From Candidatus Methylomirabilota bacterium (lineage in GTDB: Bacteria; Methylomirabilota; Methylomirabilia; Methylomirabilales; 2-02-FULL-66-22): DNA of 28,899 bases. The stretch lies in the NCBI GenBank assembly GCA_016208645.1, contig JACQXP010000018.1:1-28899 (forward strand), in the 5' to 3' direction. Shown here piece by piece: positions 14,876-23,343 of this stretch. The notes below the pieces were generated by a model. It was not told the DNA's origin and did not search any database. It was given only the letters and a program-made list of their open reading frames with translations. The translations under genes were made by a program, and so were the position numbers. Positions within the stretch are counted from its first letter, which is position 1. Each line of letters begins with the position of its first letter.

Positions 14876-16018
14876 TCAGTGTTCCTCGAGCCGGCGGCGG
14901 ACCTCCCGGTCCACCTCCAGGATTTCCTCCACGCTCCCGACGGCCCGCCGGGGATGGGCATCCAGGGCCTTCCGGATCAGGGTCGGGATCTCGTCGAAAC
15001 CGATGCGGCGGTTCAGGAACCGCTGCACCGCCACCTCGTTGGCGGCGTTGAGGACCGCCGGCGCCGAGCCGCCCGCCAGCGCCGCCTCGTACGCCAGGTA
15101 GAGGCAGGGGAACTTCTCCCGGTCCACGGCCTCGAAGGTGAGGCCGGTCAGGGTCTCGAGCGCCAGTCGCGGCACCGGGGTGGGGCGGCGCTCGGGGTAC
15201 GTCAGGGCATACTGGATCGGCACGCGCATGTCCGGCACCCCGAGCTGGGCCAAGAGCGAGCCGTCCACGTATTCCACCAGCGAATGAACGATGCTCTGGG
15301 GATGGATGGTCACGTCCACCCGGTCCACGGGCACGCCGAACAGCCAGTGGGCCTCGATGACCTCCAGGCCCTTGTTCATCAGCGTGGCCGAGTCGATCGT
15401 GACCTTCTTCCCCATGGACCAGTTGGGATGTTTGAGGGCCTCCTCCGGCGTGATGCCGGCGAAGGTCGCCCGCGGCCGCGTCCGGAAGGGCCCGCCGGAG
15501 GCGGTCAGGATGATCCGTCGCACCTGGCCTGATCCGCTCTCCGCCAGGCACTGGAAGATCGCGGAATGCTCGCTGTCCACGGGCAGGATCCGGCCCCCGC
15601 GGGCGCGGGCCTCGGCGGTCACCAGGTCCCCGGCCATCACCAGGGATTCCTTGTTGGCCAGGGCCACGTCCTTGCCCGCTGCGACCGCCCGCATGGTGGG
15701 GAGCAGGCCCGCCGCGCCGACGATGGCCGAGACCACCAGGTCCGCGCCGGCGTCCCCCGCGGCCCGCAGGAGACCCGCGGTCCCCCACCCTACCTCGGTC
15801 GGGGTCCGGCCGAGCCGTCGCCGGAGCTCCCGGGCGCCGGCCTCGCTGCCCACCGATACCAGCCGGGGGGCGTATCGCCGGACCTGCGTCTCCAGCAGGT
15901 CCAGGTTGTCGCGGGCCGCCAGGGCCGCGATCTGGAAGGCATCGGAATGGGCCGCCACCACCTCCAGGGTGCTGGTGCCGACGGACCCCGTGGACCCCAG
16001 GATGGCCAGTTGCCGCAT
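14876..16018 (-). CDS. dxr: 1-deoxy-D-xylulose-5-phosphate reductoisomerase
   Basis: The 380-residue enzyme converts DXP to MEP using NADPH, the first committed step of the MEP pathway. It has the NADPH-binding loop LGSTGSVGTSTLEVV at the N-terminus and ALANKESLVMAGDLV. Metal and substrate binding is in DSEHSAIFQCL and ASGGPFR, and the flexible-loop region is HPNWSMGKKVTIDSATLMNKGLEVIEA. The ATG at 16018 overlaps the TGA of the upstream response-regulator gene (TGATG); the adjacent GTG at 16021 is an alternative. It is probably translationally coupled to that gene. Confidence 0.96.
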   Translation of the reverse strand: MRQLAILGSTGSVGTSTLEVVAAHSDAFQIAALAARDNLDLLETQVRRYAPRLVSVGSEAGARELRRRLGRTPTEVGWGTAGLLRAAGDAGADLVVSAIVGAAGLLPTMRAVAAGKDVALANKESLVMAGDLVTAEARARGGRILPVDSEHSAIFQCLAESGSGQVRRIILTASGGPFRTRPRATFAGITPEEALKHPNWSMGKKVTIDSATLMNKGLEVIEAHWLFGVPVDRVDVTIHPQSIVHSLVEYVDGSLLAQLGVPDMRVPIQYALTYPERRPTPVPRLALETLTGLTFEAVDREKFPCLYLAYEAALAGGSAPAVLNAANEVAVQRFLNRRIGFDEIPTLIRKALDAHPRRAVGSVEEILEVDREVRRRLEEH

Positions 16019-17025
16019 CACGCTTCTCGCGTCGCTACGCCGTCCCGGGATTTGATCTTGATCCGATACATGGCCTGATCCGCGACGCGGATCATTTCTT
16101 CCTGGGAGGACCCGTCATGGGGGAACGTGGCCACCCCGAAGCTGGCCGTGAGGCTCACCGTCCATCCCTCCGTGGCCAGGAAGCGATAGGTGCGCACCGC
16201 GCGCCGCAGCCTGTTGGCCACGCGGAGGGCACCCTCCGCGCCCGTCTCGGGCAGGGTCACCACGAATTCGTCCCCCCCGTAGCGGAAGAGCCGGTCGCTC
16301 TTGCGCAGCTTGTCCTGGATGAGCTGCGCCACCTCGCGCAGGACCCGGCTGCCCGCCAGGTGGCCGTAGCGGTCATTGACGGTCTTCAGGTGGTCCATGT
16401 CGAAGAACAGCATGGAGAAGGTGCGGCCGTAGCGTCGGGACCGCTCCAGCTCCTCCCCCAGGTAGGCATCCAGGTGCCGGCGGTTGAACGCGGTGGTGAG
16501 ATCGTCCTGGAGCGTCGTTTGCTTGAGCTGGGCCATCTGCTTCAGGAGGCGGGACCGCTCCATACAGTTGCGCAGGACGCCATCCAGCACCCCCTGTTCC
16601 ACCGGCTTGATCAGGTAGTAGAGCGCCCCCCGCTTTACCGCGTTTATGCTGGTCTCGAGGCTGCCATCTCCCGCCATGACCACCACCGACAGGTCGGGCC
16701 GGATCCGGAGGATCTGTGGAAGCAGCTCCGCCCCGCCGACCCGGCGGAGCATCAGATCCATGAACACGGCGTCGTACGGGTTCCCCTCGACCTTCTTGCG
16801 CGCCGCCTCGGCCGAAGCGGCGACGTCCACCTTGAACCCGCACCCGGCGATGAGCTTGGCAAGCTGCTGGCGGACCAGGCGCTCCTCGTCCACGACGAGG
16901 ACCCGGCCCTTCGACAATAAGAGTTCCGGCATCGGCTCGCGGACCTTGCCCCGGGCCGGTCGTCCTCCCGTTCGCTTCGGAAGAAGCGCTGCACGGCGAT
17001 CTCCCCGCCTCGGCATCACAGGCAC
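16018..17025 (-). CDS. Response regulator with GGDEF diguanylate cyclase domain
   Basis: The 335-residue cytosolic protein has a receiver domain (about 40-160) with acidic pocket DEE (46-48), phosphoacceptor Asp90 in FMDLMLRRVGG and the conserved Lys140 in LIKPVE. A GGDEF domain follows (about 172-325) with DDLTTAFNRR and an intact RYGGDEF (248-254). The inhibitory RxxD site (RKSD, 241-244) is also intact, so product inhibition is expected. It should make cyclic di-GMP under control of an unseen histidine kinase. GTG 17025 is chosen because GGAGG lies eight bases upstream. ATG 16932 would remove a basic 31-residue leader. It is first in the operon with dxr. Confidence 0.9.
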   Translation of the reverse strand: MPVMPRRGDRRAALLPKRTGGRPARGKVREPMPELLLSKGRVLVVDEERLVRQQLAKLIAGCGFKVDVAASAEAARKKVEGNPYDAVFMDLMLRRVGGAELLPQILRIRPDLSVVVMAGDGSLETSINAVKRGALYYLIKPVEQGVLDGVLRNCMERSRLLKQMAQLKQTTLQDDLTTAFNRRHLDAYLGEELERSRRYGRTFSMLFFDMDHLKTVNDRYGHLAGSRVLREVAQLIQDKLRKSDRLFRYGGDEFVVTLPETGAEGALRVANRLRRAVRTYRFLATEGWTVSLTASFGVATFPHDGSSQEEMIRVADQAMYRIKIKSRDGVATREA

Positions 17026-17132
17026 ACCATGAACCTCCGGCCCGTCGCAGGCACTCCGTCACTGGCTCCTAGTCGGCAAAGAGGAGAGATGGATTGGACT
17101 CCCCGTAAAGCCCCTGACCCGACGAGGGACGT

Positions 17133-17161
17133 AGTATAGTGAAAAGCCGCCCCGTCCGCAA
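17133..17161 (-). promoter_or_regulatory. Likely promoter of the GGDEF-dxr-rseP-ispG-proS operon
   Basis: On the minus strand TTGCGG (complement of 17156-17161) is followed after 17 bp by TATACT (complement of 17133-17138). The -10 box matches five of six consensus bases; the -35 box is weak. It lies about 105 bp upstream of the GTG start. Confidence 0.5.
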
Positions 17162-17175
17162 GGAGTTTCGATCTC

Positions 17176-17201
17176 CCGGGCGGCGTCAACCGCCCACCGG
17201 G
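17176..17201 (-). terminator. GC hairpin after ftsB
   Basis: GGGCGG and CCGCCC-type arms, flanked by CCCGG and CCGGG, fold around the loop CGTCAA just after the ftsB stop codon on the minus strand. There is no U-run, so it is at best a weak intrinsic terminator. It separates the enolase-ftsB transcript from the next promoter. Confidence 0.3.
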
Positions 17202-17208
17202 ACTGAAG

Positions 17209-17544
17209 TTAGCGAGCCTCGATGGGCACGGACGGCCGTCGCGTGGCCCGGAATTCGTAGACCAACTCCCCCGGCTTGACCAGGCCCAGTTCCTCCCGCG
17301 CGATGGCCTCGACCCGGGCGGGATCGGTGCGCAGCGCCCGGACCTCCTCCGCCAGGGCCGCGTTGGCAGCCGCCAGTTCGCCGATCTCCCGCGTGAGGGC
17401 CGCCCTGGCCCGGCGCATCTCGTACAGCCGCAGCAGCCCCCGATTCCCCATCACCGACGCCGCCACCAGGGCCAGGAGCAGGATGACCACCAGCCTGAGG
17501 CGCGGGCGCAGGGCCGGGCGATCCTCGGGAGATGGGGCCGCCAT
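17209..17544 (-). CDS. ftsB: FtsB/DivIC family septum protein
   Basis: The 111-residue bitopic membrane protein has a short basic cytoplasmic N-terminus, one membrane segment (LVVILLLALVAASVMG, about 19-34), then a coiled coil (about 40-80, LTREIGELAAANAALAEEVR). It ends in the family signature DPARVEAIAREELGLVKPGELVY. FtsB links FtsL and FtsQ in the cell-division complex. It follows enolase by seven bases, the usual eno-ftsB order. The ATG at 17544 has GGAGGT nine bases upstream. Confidence 0.88.
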   Translation of the reverse strand: MAAPSPEDRPALRPRLRLVVILLLALVAASVMGNRGLLRLYEMRRARAALTREIGELAAANAALAEEVRALRTDPARVEAIAREELGLVKPGELVYEFRATRRPSVPIEAR

Positions 17545-17551
17545 GGCGATC

Positions 17552-18850
17552 CTACCTCCCCCCGCGCCGAAAGCGGGCCAGGGCGTCCCGCCCCGGGAAG
17601 AGGGCGGCGTCGCCCAGGTCCTCCTGGATCCGGAGCAATTGGTTGTACTTGGCGATGCGATCCGTCCGCGACGCCGAACCGGTCTTGATCTGGCCGGCAT
17701 TGGTGGCCACCGCGAGATCCGCGATGGTGGTGTCCTCCGTCTCCCCGGACCGGTGCGACACGATGGCCGCGTATCCGGCCCGGTGGGCCGTCCGGATGGC
17801 GTCCAGGGTCTCGCTGAGCGTCCCGATCTGGTTGACCTTGATCAGGATGGCGTTGGCGATCCCCCTGGCGATCCCCTCCTGGAGGATCTTGACGTTCGTG
17901 ACGAAGACGTCGTCGCCGACCAGTTGGATCTGGCCGCCCAGTCGCGCCGTGAGCGCGACCCAGCCGTCCCAGTCGTTCTCGGCCATGCCGTCCTCGATGG
18001 AGACGATGGGATACTGGGTCACCCAGCGGGCATAGAACTCGACCATCTCGTCGGGGGTCAGGCGCTTCCCGCCCTCCCCCTCCAGGACGTAGCGACCCTC
18101 CACGTAGAACTCGCTGGCCGCGGGGTCCAGGGCCAGGCAGATATCCGTTCCCGGCCGGTATCCCGCCTTCTGGATGGCCGTCAGGATGAGCTGCACGGCC
18201 TCCTCGTTGGACTTCAGGTCGGGCGCGAACCCGCCCTCGTCGCCCACGGCCGTGTTGTAGCCCTGCTTCTTGAGGACGGCCCGCAGATGATGGAAGACCT
18301 CCGCTCCCATGCGCAGCGCCTCGCTGAACCGCTCGGCGCCGAGCGGCATGATCATGAACTCCTGGAGGTCCACGGTGTTATCCGCGTGCTTGCCTCCGTT
18401 CAGGATGTTCAGCATGGGGACCGGCAGGATCCTGGCGTTCACCCCGCCCAGGTACCGGTAGAGGGGAAGGCCGGCATCGTCCGCCGCAGCCTTTGCCACC
18501 GCCAGGGACACGCCCAGGATGGCGTTGGCGCCGAGCTTCCGCTTGTCCTCGGTCCCGTCCAGCTCGCACAGGAGCTGGTCCAGGAGGACCTGGTCGGTGG
18601 CCTCCAGTCCCACCACCTCCGGCCCGATGATCTGGTTCACGTGCTCCACCGCCTGGGCGACCCCCTTGCCCAGGTAGCGGCCCGCGTCGCCGTCCCGGAG
18701 TTCCAGGGCCTCCCGCTCGCCCGTGGAGGCACCCGAGGGCACGGCCGCCCGCCCGAGCGCCCCACTCTCCAGCAGCACCTCGACCTCCACCGTCGGGTTC
18801 CCCCGGGAATCCAGGATCTCGCGTGCACGCACCTCGCTGATCTCGCTCAT
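17552..18850 (-). CDS. eno: Enolase
   Basis: The 432-residue glycolytic enzyme interconverts 2-phosphoglycerate and phosphoenolpyruvate. It begins MSEISEVRAREILDSRGNPT and has GAsTGEREALELRD, the GDEGGFAP acid segment, SIEDGMAENDWDGW, the catalytic-lysine segment ILIKVNQIGT and SHRSGETEDTTIADLAVA. GGAG lies seven bases before the ATG at 18850. The open frame continues upstream into a repeat but has no better start. Enolase is followed directly by ftsB. A palindromic repeat separates it from the phosphohexomutase gene. Confidence 0.97.
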   Translation of the reverse strand: MSEISEVRAREILDSRGNPTVEVEVLLESGALGRAAVPSGASTGEREALELRDGDAGRYLGKGVAQAVEHVNQIIGPEVVGLEATDQVLLDQLLCELDGTEDKRKLGANAILGVSLAVAKAAADDAGLPLYRYLGGVNARILPVPMLNILNGGKHADNTVDLQEFMIMPLGAERFSEALRMGAEVFHHLRAVLKKQGYNTAVGDEGGFAPDLKSNEEAVQLILTAIQKAGYRPGTDICLALDPAASEFYVEGRYVLEGEGGKRLTPDEMVEFYARWVTQYPIVSIEDGMAENDWDGWVALTARLGGQIQLVGDDVFVTNVKILQEGIARGIANAILIKVNQIGTLSETLDAIRTAHRAGYAAIVSHRSGETEDTTIADLAVATNAGQIKTGSASRTDRIAKYNQLLRIQEDLGDAALFPGRDALARFRRGGR

Positions 18851-18883
18851 CTCCTGGCTCCGATCATAACGACACAATGTAAA

Positions 18884-18955
18884 ACGGACAACGGACAACG
18901 GACAACCGGCCAACCAGAGAATTGACCGGTTGTCAGTTGTCGGTTTTCAATTTTC
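18884..18955. repeat. Inverted repeat of ACGGACA / GTTGTC units between phosphohexomutase and enolase genes
   Basis: Three tandem copies of ACGGACA (18884-18904) are followed by ACCGG and then by the opposite arm GACCGGTTGTCAGTTGTCGG (18924-18943) and TTTTCAATTTTCAG. The best-paired 18-bp cores match at 16 positions. The arms can form a long hairpin. The phosphohexomutase stop codon (18947-18949) lies inside the right arm, so the last codons of that gene come from the repeat. Similar AACGGACAACGGACAACC strings are scattered in other environmental genomes; that statement is from memory. Confidence 0.7.
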
Positions 18956-20386
18956 AGTTCCAACGCCGATGAGGCGTTGGCCCTCCGCGATGAGGGCCTC
19001 CAGGTGCTGCGGCGTGGAGGCCTCGGCGTACAGGCGCACCACCGGCTCCGTCCCCGACGGCCGGAGGAGCAGCCAGCTGCCGTCCTCCAGGATCAGTTTC
19101 ACCCCGTCCAGGCGCTTCACCTCCGTGACCGCCCGGTCCGCCAATCTCCCCGGCGGCTCCTTCAGCCGCTCCCGCAGTCCCGCCACCAGGCGGGACTCGA
19201 GGTGGAAATTCAGCCGCCGGGCCAGGACCGTCCCCACCTCGGCGTACAGTTCCTGCAGGAGCGCCTGCAGCCGCATCCGGCCGCGCGAGGCGGCCAGCTC
19301 CGCCGCCAGAAGACAGGCCAGGATCCCGTCCTTCTCCGGGACGTGGCCTTTCACCGAGAGGCCCGCGCTTTCCTCGCCGCCCAACACCACCTTGTCCTGG
19401 GCAATGAGTTCGCCCACGTACTTGAACCCGACCGGCGTCTCGTAGGTCGGGATGTCCAGGCGCCGCGCCACGGCGTCCACCAGGTGGCTGGTCGCCACGG
19501 ACCGGGCCACGCCCCCCGTCCACCCCCGGGCCTTCACCAGGTGGTGGAGGAGCAGGCCCAGGAAGTAGTTGGGCTCCAGGAAGCTCCCGTCCGCATCCAC
19601 GAGGCCAAACCGATCCGCGTCGCCGTCCGTCGCCAGGCCCAGGTCCGCGCCGGTCTCCACCACCCGGGAGGCCAGCTCTCGCAAGTGCGCTTCCGAGGGC
19701 TCGGGCGAGCGGCCACCGAAATACGGGTCGCGCCAGTCGTGCAGCACCGTCAGCTCGCACCCGGCCTCCCGGAGGAGCGAGTCCAGGTACCCCCGGGCGG
19801 ATCCGTAGAGGGGATCCATCACCACCCGCAGGCGCGCCCTGCGGATCGTCTCGAGGTCCAGCAGGCCCCGCAACCGCTCCAGGTAGGCCGGCCGGGGATC
19901 GATCCGCTCCAGCAACCCGCGATCCTGCGCCTCCGCCACCGACAGCTCCGGGACCGGGTCACCCGCCAGGATGGCATTCGCCCGCTCCTCGATCTGCCGG
20001 GTGGCCGCGGGAAGCGCGGGCCCACCCCAGGCCGCGGAGAACTTGAGGCCGTTGTACTCGGGCGGGTTGTGGCTGGCCGTGACGATGATGCCGCCCGCGG
20101 TCCGCCGCCGGAGGATCTCGTGGGCCACGACCGGGGTGGGCGTGTCCCGCTCGCACAGGAAAGCCCTCACCCCGTGGGCCGCCAGAACCCCGGCCGCCCG
20201 CAGGGCGAAGGCCTCCGACAGGAACCGGGTGTCGTAGCCGACGACCAGCCCCTGACCCCCGGCTCCCGGCCCCTGGCCCTTCACATACTCCGCGATGGCC
20301 TGGCTGACCGCCCGGACCCCGGCGAAGGTGAAGTCATCCGCGATGACGCCCCGCCAGCCCGAGGTGCCGAACGCGATCCTGTCCAC
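18947..20386 (-). CDS. Phosphoglucomutase/phosphomannomutase family protein (active type)
   Basis: The 479-residue alpha-D-phosphohexomutase has all four working motifs. They are the phosphoserine loop IIVTASHNPPEYNGLKF, the metal loop ATDGDADRFGLVD, the sugar-binding GGEESAGLSVKGH, and the phosphate-binding RPSGTEPVVRLY near the C-terminus. It moves phosphate between C1 and C6 of glucose, mannose or a related hexosamine; which one cannot be decided. The GTG at 20386 has GGGGA five bases upstream; a GTG at 20398 is possible. It lies 53 bp downstream of a nucleotidyltransferase whose own mutase domain looks dead, so this enzyme may supply the sugar-1-phosphate for it. Confidence 0.92.
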   Translation of the reverse strand: MDRIAFGTSGWRGVIADDFTFAGVRAVSQAIAEYVKGQGPGAGGQGLVVGYDTRFLSEAFALRAAGVLAAHGVRAFLCERDTPTPVVAHEILRRRTAGGIIVTASHNPPEYNGLKFSAAWGGPALPAATRQIEERANAILAGDPVPELSVAEAQDRGLLERIDPRPAYLERLRGLLDLETIRRARLRVVMDPLYGSARGYLDSLLREAGCELTVLHDWRDPYFGGRSPEPSEAHLRELASRVVETGADLGLATDGDADRFGLVDADGSFLEPNYFLGLLLHHLVKARGWTGGVARSVATSHLVDAVARRLDIPTYETPVGFKYVGELIAQDKVVLGGEESAGLSVKGHVPEKDGILACLLAAELAASRGRMRLQALLQELYAEVGTVLARRLNFHLESRLVAGLRERLKEPPGRLADRAVTEVKRLDGVKLILEDGSWLLLRPSGTEPVVRLYAEASTPQHLEALIAEGQRLIGVGTEN

Positions 20387-20439
20387 GGTGATCCCCACGG
20401 CGCGATCCGTCGCCGGATCGCCGACGCCTGCGATGCCGC

Positions 20440-22953
20440 TCAGGCCGCCGCCCCGCGCGCCAGCCACTCCTTGACCTTGTCCCGGTAGGTGCCCGCGATC
20501 TCCTCCGCGCGGGCGCGGGTGGCCGCCTCCACCAGGATGTGGAAGGCGGGCTTGTCGTGGTCCGGGTAGATGGCGGCCCAGTCGTTCCCCAGGTGGATCT
20601 TGACCCCGTCCACCAGCTCGACCTGGTCGTCCTTGGTCGCCTCGATGAGGGTGCGCATGAGCGTGCCCTTCATCTCCCAGGGACAGGGGATCTGCTCGCG
20701 GGTGCTGGCGCGCTTCGGCACGGACCGGATGGCCTCGTGCAGCGTGAGGTCGCTGAGGGCGAGCATCTCCAGGATCTTCAGGGTGGCCAGCATGCCGTCG
20801 AAGGCCGGCTGGAAGCGGGGGAAGATGAAGCCGCCGAAGGCGTCCCCCACGAACACCATGCCGTCCTGGGCGGCTGCCTCCATCAGGGCGCGGGGCGCGA
20901 TCTTGGTCCGCTTCATCTGGAAGCCGTGGGGCGCCACCACCTCCTCCAGAACGGCGCTGGCGGTGATGGGGACGCCGATGATGCCGGGGGATTGCGTCCG
21001 CGCCACCAGGAGCGCCACCACGGCCAGGGCCAGCTCGTCCGACAGCAGGTCCCCCTTGTCGTCCACCAGGAAGAGCTTTTCCGCCCCTGTGTCCAGCAGG
21101 ATGCCTACGTCCGCGCCCAGGATCCGCACGATCTCGCAGAGCTGCTTCAGCGACCGCTGGAACTCCTCTGCGCTCTTGGTGATCTTGCTCTCGTCCATGT
21201 AGGCGTTCAGGGCGATGATCTCGCATCCCAGCTTCCCCAGGATGGCTGGGAAGATCGTGGCGGCGCTGCCGCAGGAGTAGTCGATGACCACCTTGGGGGC
21301 CCGGGCCCGGATGGCCTCCCGGTTGATGAAGCCCAGGATCCCCTCCTGGTAGTATTCGACGTCGTACTCGGGGAAGCCGAGGACCCCGGTCGCGTCGATC
21401 TTGGCGCGGCGGAAGTCCTCCCGGAAGAACAGGCGCTCGATGCCCTTCTCCCGGTTCGCCGAGATGTCCATCCCCTGCTCGTCGAAGAACTTGATGTCGA
21501 TCAGCTCCGGATCGTAGGGAGACTTCCGCACGTGGACACCGGCCACCGCCCCGTGCACCCCCATCTGGTAGCGCACCACCGGGATGGGGGTCACCCGCAG
21601 GTCGTGGACGTCCACCCCGGCCGAGAGGAGGCCGCAGATCATGGCCCGGTTGATGATGCGGGAGGTCCGGTGGGGATCGCGGCTGGTCCGCACCACGGCA
21701 TGTTCCCGCAGCGTGGCGCCGAAGGCCGCCCCCAGCTTGGCGGCGAATTCCGGCGAGATCTCGATGTTGCCCAGGCCCGTGACCCCGTAGGCGCCGAAGA
21801 GGGAGCGGGACCAGCGCTCGCCCCACACCAGGCTGGTGGACAGGGTGGCCCCGTCCTCCACCACCTTCTGGGGCCAGACCTTCACGTCCGCCTTGACCAC
21901 CGATCCCTCGCCGATGCGGCAGGCGTCGCTGATCAGGGCGCCCTCGAACAGGTGGGCGCGGGCCTTGATCTCGCTGCCCCGGCCGACCACGTTCTCCTTC
22001 AGGATGGCCCCGCGGCCCACGTACACGCCGTTCCAGAGGATGGAGTCGGCGACGACGGCCCCCTCCTCCACGATGCAGTTGTCCCCGATCACGCTGTTGG
22101 TGATGCGGGCGTTGGCCTCCACCCGGGTGTTCTGCCCGATGAGGACCGCGCCCCGCAGGCCCGCGGTGAAGTCCACGCGGGTGCCGCTCCCCAGCCAGAT
22201 CGCCTTGTCCAGACCCTCCACCCTGCGGCCGGGGATCTTCACCTTGACCGTCCCGGCCAGGATGTCCTGGTGGGCCAGGCGGTACTCCAGGAGATCCCCC
22301 ACGTCCCGCCAGTAGCCGGCCGCGATGTGGCCGTAGAGCTTCTTGCCCTCCCGCATCATCAGGGGGAAGAGATCGCGGCTGAAGTCGAACTCGCGCCGCG
22401 GGGGGATGAGGTCCAGGACCCACGGCTCCAAGAGGTAGATCCCGGTGTTCACCGTGTCGCTGAAGACCTCGCTCCAGGTCGGCTTCTCCAGGAAGCGGCT
22501 GATGCGCCCGTCGGGCTCGGTGATGACCACGCCGTACTGGAGGGGGTTCTCCACCCGGGTGAGGAGGATGGTGAGGTCGGCGCCCCGCTCTCGATGGAAC
22601 TGCAGGGCCGCGCCCAGATCGAAGTCCGTCAGGAGATCGCCGCTGATGACCAGGAACGTTCCGTCGAGGTGGTCCTGGGCGTTCTTCACCGCGCCCGCGG
22701 TCCCGTAGTCCTCGGTGGCGGCGACGTAGGCCATCCGCACGCCGAACTCCGCGCCGTCGCCGAAGTGGCCCTCGATGAGCTCCGGCTGGAAGTGCAGCAG
22801 CGTCACAAGGTCCGTGATCCCGTGCTCGCGCAACAGGTCAACGATGTGCTCCATCATGGGCTTGTTGGCCATGGGGATCATGGGCTTGGGCAGGCTGTGG
22901 GTGAGCGGTCGCAGGCGGGTGCCGAAGCCCCCGGCCATGATGACGCCGTTCAT
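20440..22953 (-). CDS. Sugar-1-phosphate nucleotidyltransferase fused to a degenerate phosphohexomutase domain
   Basis: The 837-residue protein has three parts. Residues 1-230 are a nucleotidyltransferase (VIMAGGFGTRLRPLTHSLPK), most like mannose-1-phosphate guanylyltransferases. About 250-370 is a left-handed beta-helix of acyltransferase-type hexapeptides (IGQNTRVEANARITNSVIGD). About 385-837 is a phosphohexomutase-like region that lacks the usual motifs. The phosphoserine loop TASHNP is VRKSPYDP, the metal loop DGDADR is DTGAEK, GEESGH is replaced by GDAFGGF, and RPSGTEP by PDHDKPAFHI. The expected reaction is NTP plus sugar-1-phosphate to NDP-sugar for envelope polysaccharide. The ATG at 22953 has GGGGAG eight bases upstream. 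It is first in the operon. Confidence 0.9.
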   Translation of the reverse strand: MNGVIMAGGFGTRLRPLTHSLPKPMIPMANKPMMEHIVDLLREHGITDLVTLLHFQPELIEGHFGDGAEFGVRMAYVAATEDYGTAGAVKNAQDHLDGTFLVISGDLLTDFDLGAALQFHRERGADLTILLTRVENPLQYGVVITEPDGRISRFLEKPTWSEVFSDTVNTGIYLLEPWVLDLIPPRREFDFSRDLFPLMMREGKKLYGHIAAGYWRDVGDLLEYRLAHQDILAGTVKVKIPGRRVEGLDKAIWLGSGTRVDFTAGLRGAVLIGQNTRVEANARITNSVIGDNCIVEEGAVVADSILWNGVYVGRGAILKENVVGRGSEIKARAHLFEGALISDACRIGEGSVVKADVKVWPQKVVEDGATLSTSLVWGERWSRSLFGAYGVTGLGNIEISPEFAAKLGAAFGATLREHAVVRTSRDPHRTSRIINRAMICGLLSAGVDVHDLRVTPIPVVRYQMGVHGAVAGVHVRKSPYDPELIDIKFFDEQGMDISANREKGIERLFFREDFRRAKIDATGVLGFPEYDVEYYQEGILGFINREAIRARAPKVVIDYSCGSAATIFPAILGKLGCEIIALNAYMDESKITKSAEEFQRSLKQLCEIVRILGADVGILLDTGAEKLFLVDDKGDLLSDELALAVVALLVARTQSPGIIGVPITASAVLEEVVAPHGFQMKRTKIAPRALMEAAAQDGMVFVGDAFGGFIFPRFQPAFDGMLATLKILEMLALSDLTLHEAIRSVPKRASTREQIPCPWEMKGTLMRTLIEATKDDQVELVDGVKIHLGNDWAAIYPDHDKPAFHILVEAATRARAEEIAGTYRDKVKEWLARGAAA

Positions 22954-23015
22954 GCTGCCAACTCCCCGGCGAGCCACAGAGGTGGGGCGGCGCGCAACCT
23001 ACGGTGAACGCTCGC

Positions 23016-23044
23016 ACTATAGGCGTCGCCCGCGAGGGTGTCAA
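23016..23044 (-). promoter_or_regulatory. Strong sigma-70-type promoter of the nucleotidyltransferase-mutase-enolase-ftsB operon
   Basis: On the minus strand TTGACA (complement of 23039-23044) and TATAGT (complement of 23016-23021) are exactly 17 bp apart. This is the best consensus match in the window. The start codon at 22953 is about 55 bp downstream of the expected transcription start. Confidence 0.8.
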
Positions 23045-23201
23045 GGCCGTTCCCCATCTTCCCGGGCACTTGCCGACCGAATTCGATCAGACGCCCCAAT
23101 TCCCCTGGGCGGGCCGGCCTCCAGGCACCAACGCCCCCCTGCTCCCTATCCCCCCGCTTCCTGCCGCCGTCTCTCCGGTTCTCCGTCGCCCCCATCCCCT
23201 T

Positions 23202-23280
23202 CCCCAAAAACGCCTTAAGGCCCGATCTCCGAGAGAACAGGCCACACCCGACGGGTGAAGGCCAGAAGTGGTTTTTGGGG
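23202..23280. repeat. Inverted repeat with CCCCAAAAAC arms
   Basis: CCCCAAAAAC (23202-23211) and GTTTTTGGGG (23271-23280) are perfect complements. Inside them AAGGCC-type segments also pair, and CACCC-GAC-GGGTG forms a small central hairpin. It may be a bidirectional structure upstream of the small plus-strand genes, or a decayed mobile repeat. On the plus strand the terminal T5 run lies within the stem, so terminator function is unclear. Confidence 0.5.
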
Positions 23281-23343
23281 CTTTCCTTCATACTTGCGTC
23301 CCAGGACCGCCTCTGGTAGAAGGAGAATGCGCTCCGGCGGCTC

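Larger units (their letters stand above)
22978..23343. other. Intergenic region between divergent transcripts
   Basis: These 366 bp hold the minus-strand promoter at 23016-23044, a C-rich stretch with repeated CTCCGGTTCTCCG-like units (about 23160-23200) and an inverted repeat at 23202-23280. No convincing gene is seen. A weak plus-strand pair TTGCGT (23294-23299) and TAGAAG (17 bp later) could serve the next gene. Confidence 0.5.

Noticed and set aside
13458..15788. A 776-codon minus-strand frame continuous with rseP
   Set aside because: Only the part from 14795 on is RseP. The upstream part is a Gly/Arg-rich shadow of dxr in another frame.
18947..22423. A 1158-codon minus-strand frame continuous with the phosphohexomutase
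   Set aside because: The first two-thirds is a shadow frame of the nucleotidyltransferase fusion. The mutase begins near 20386.
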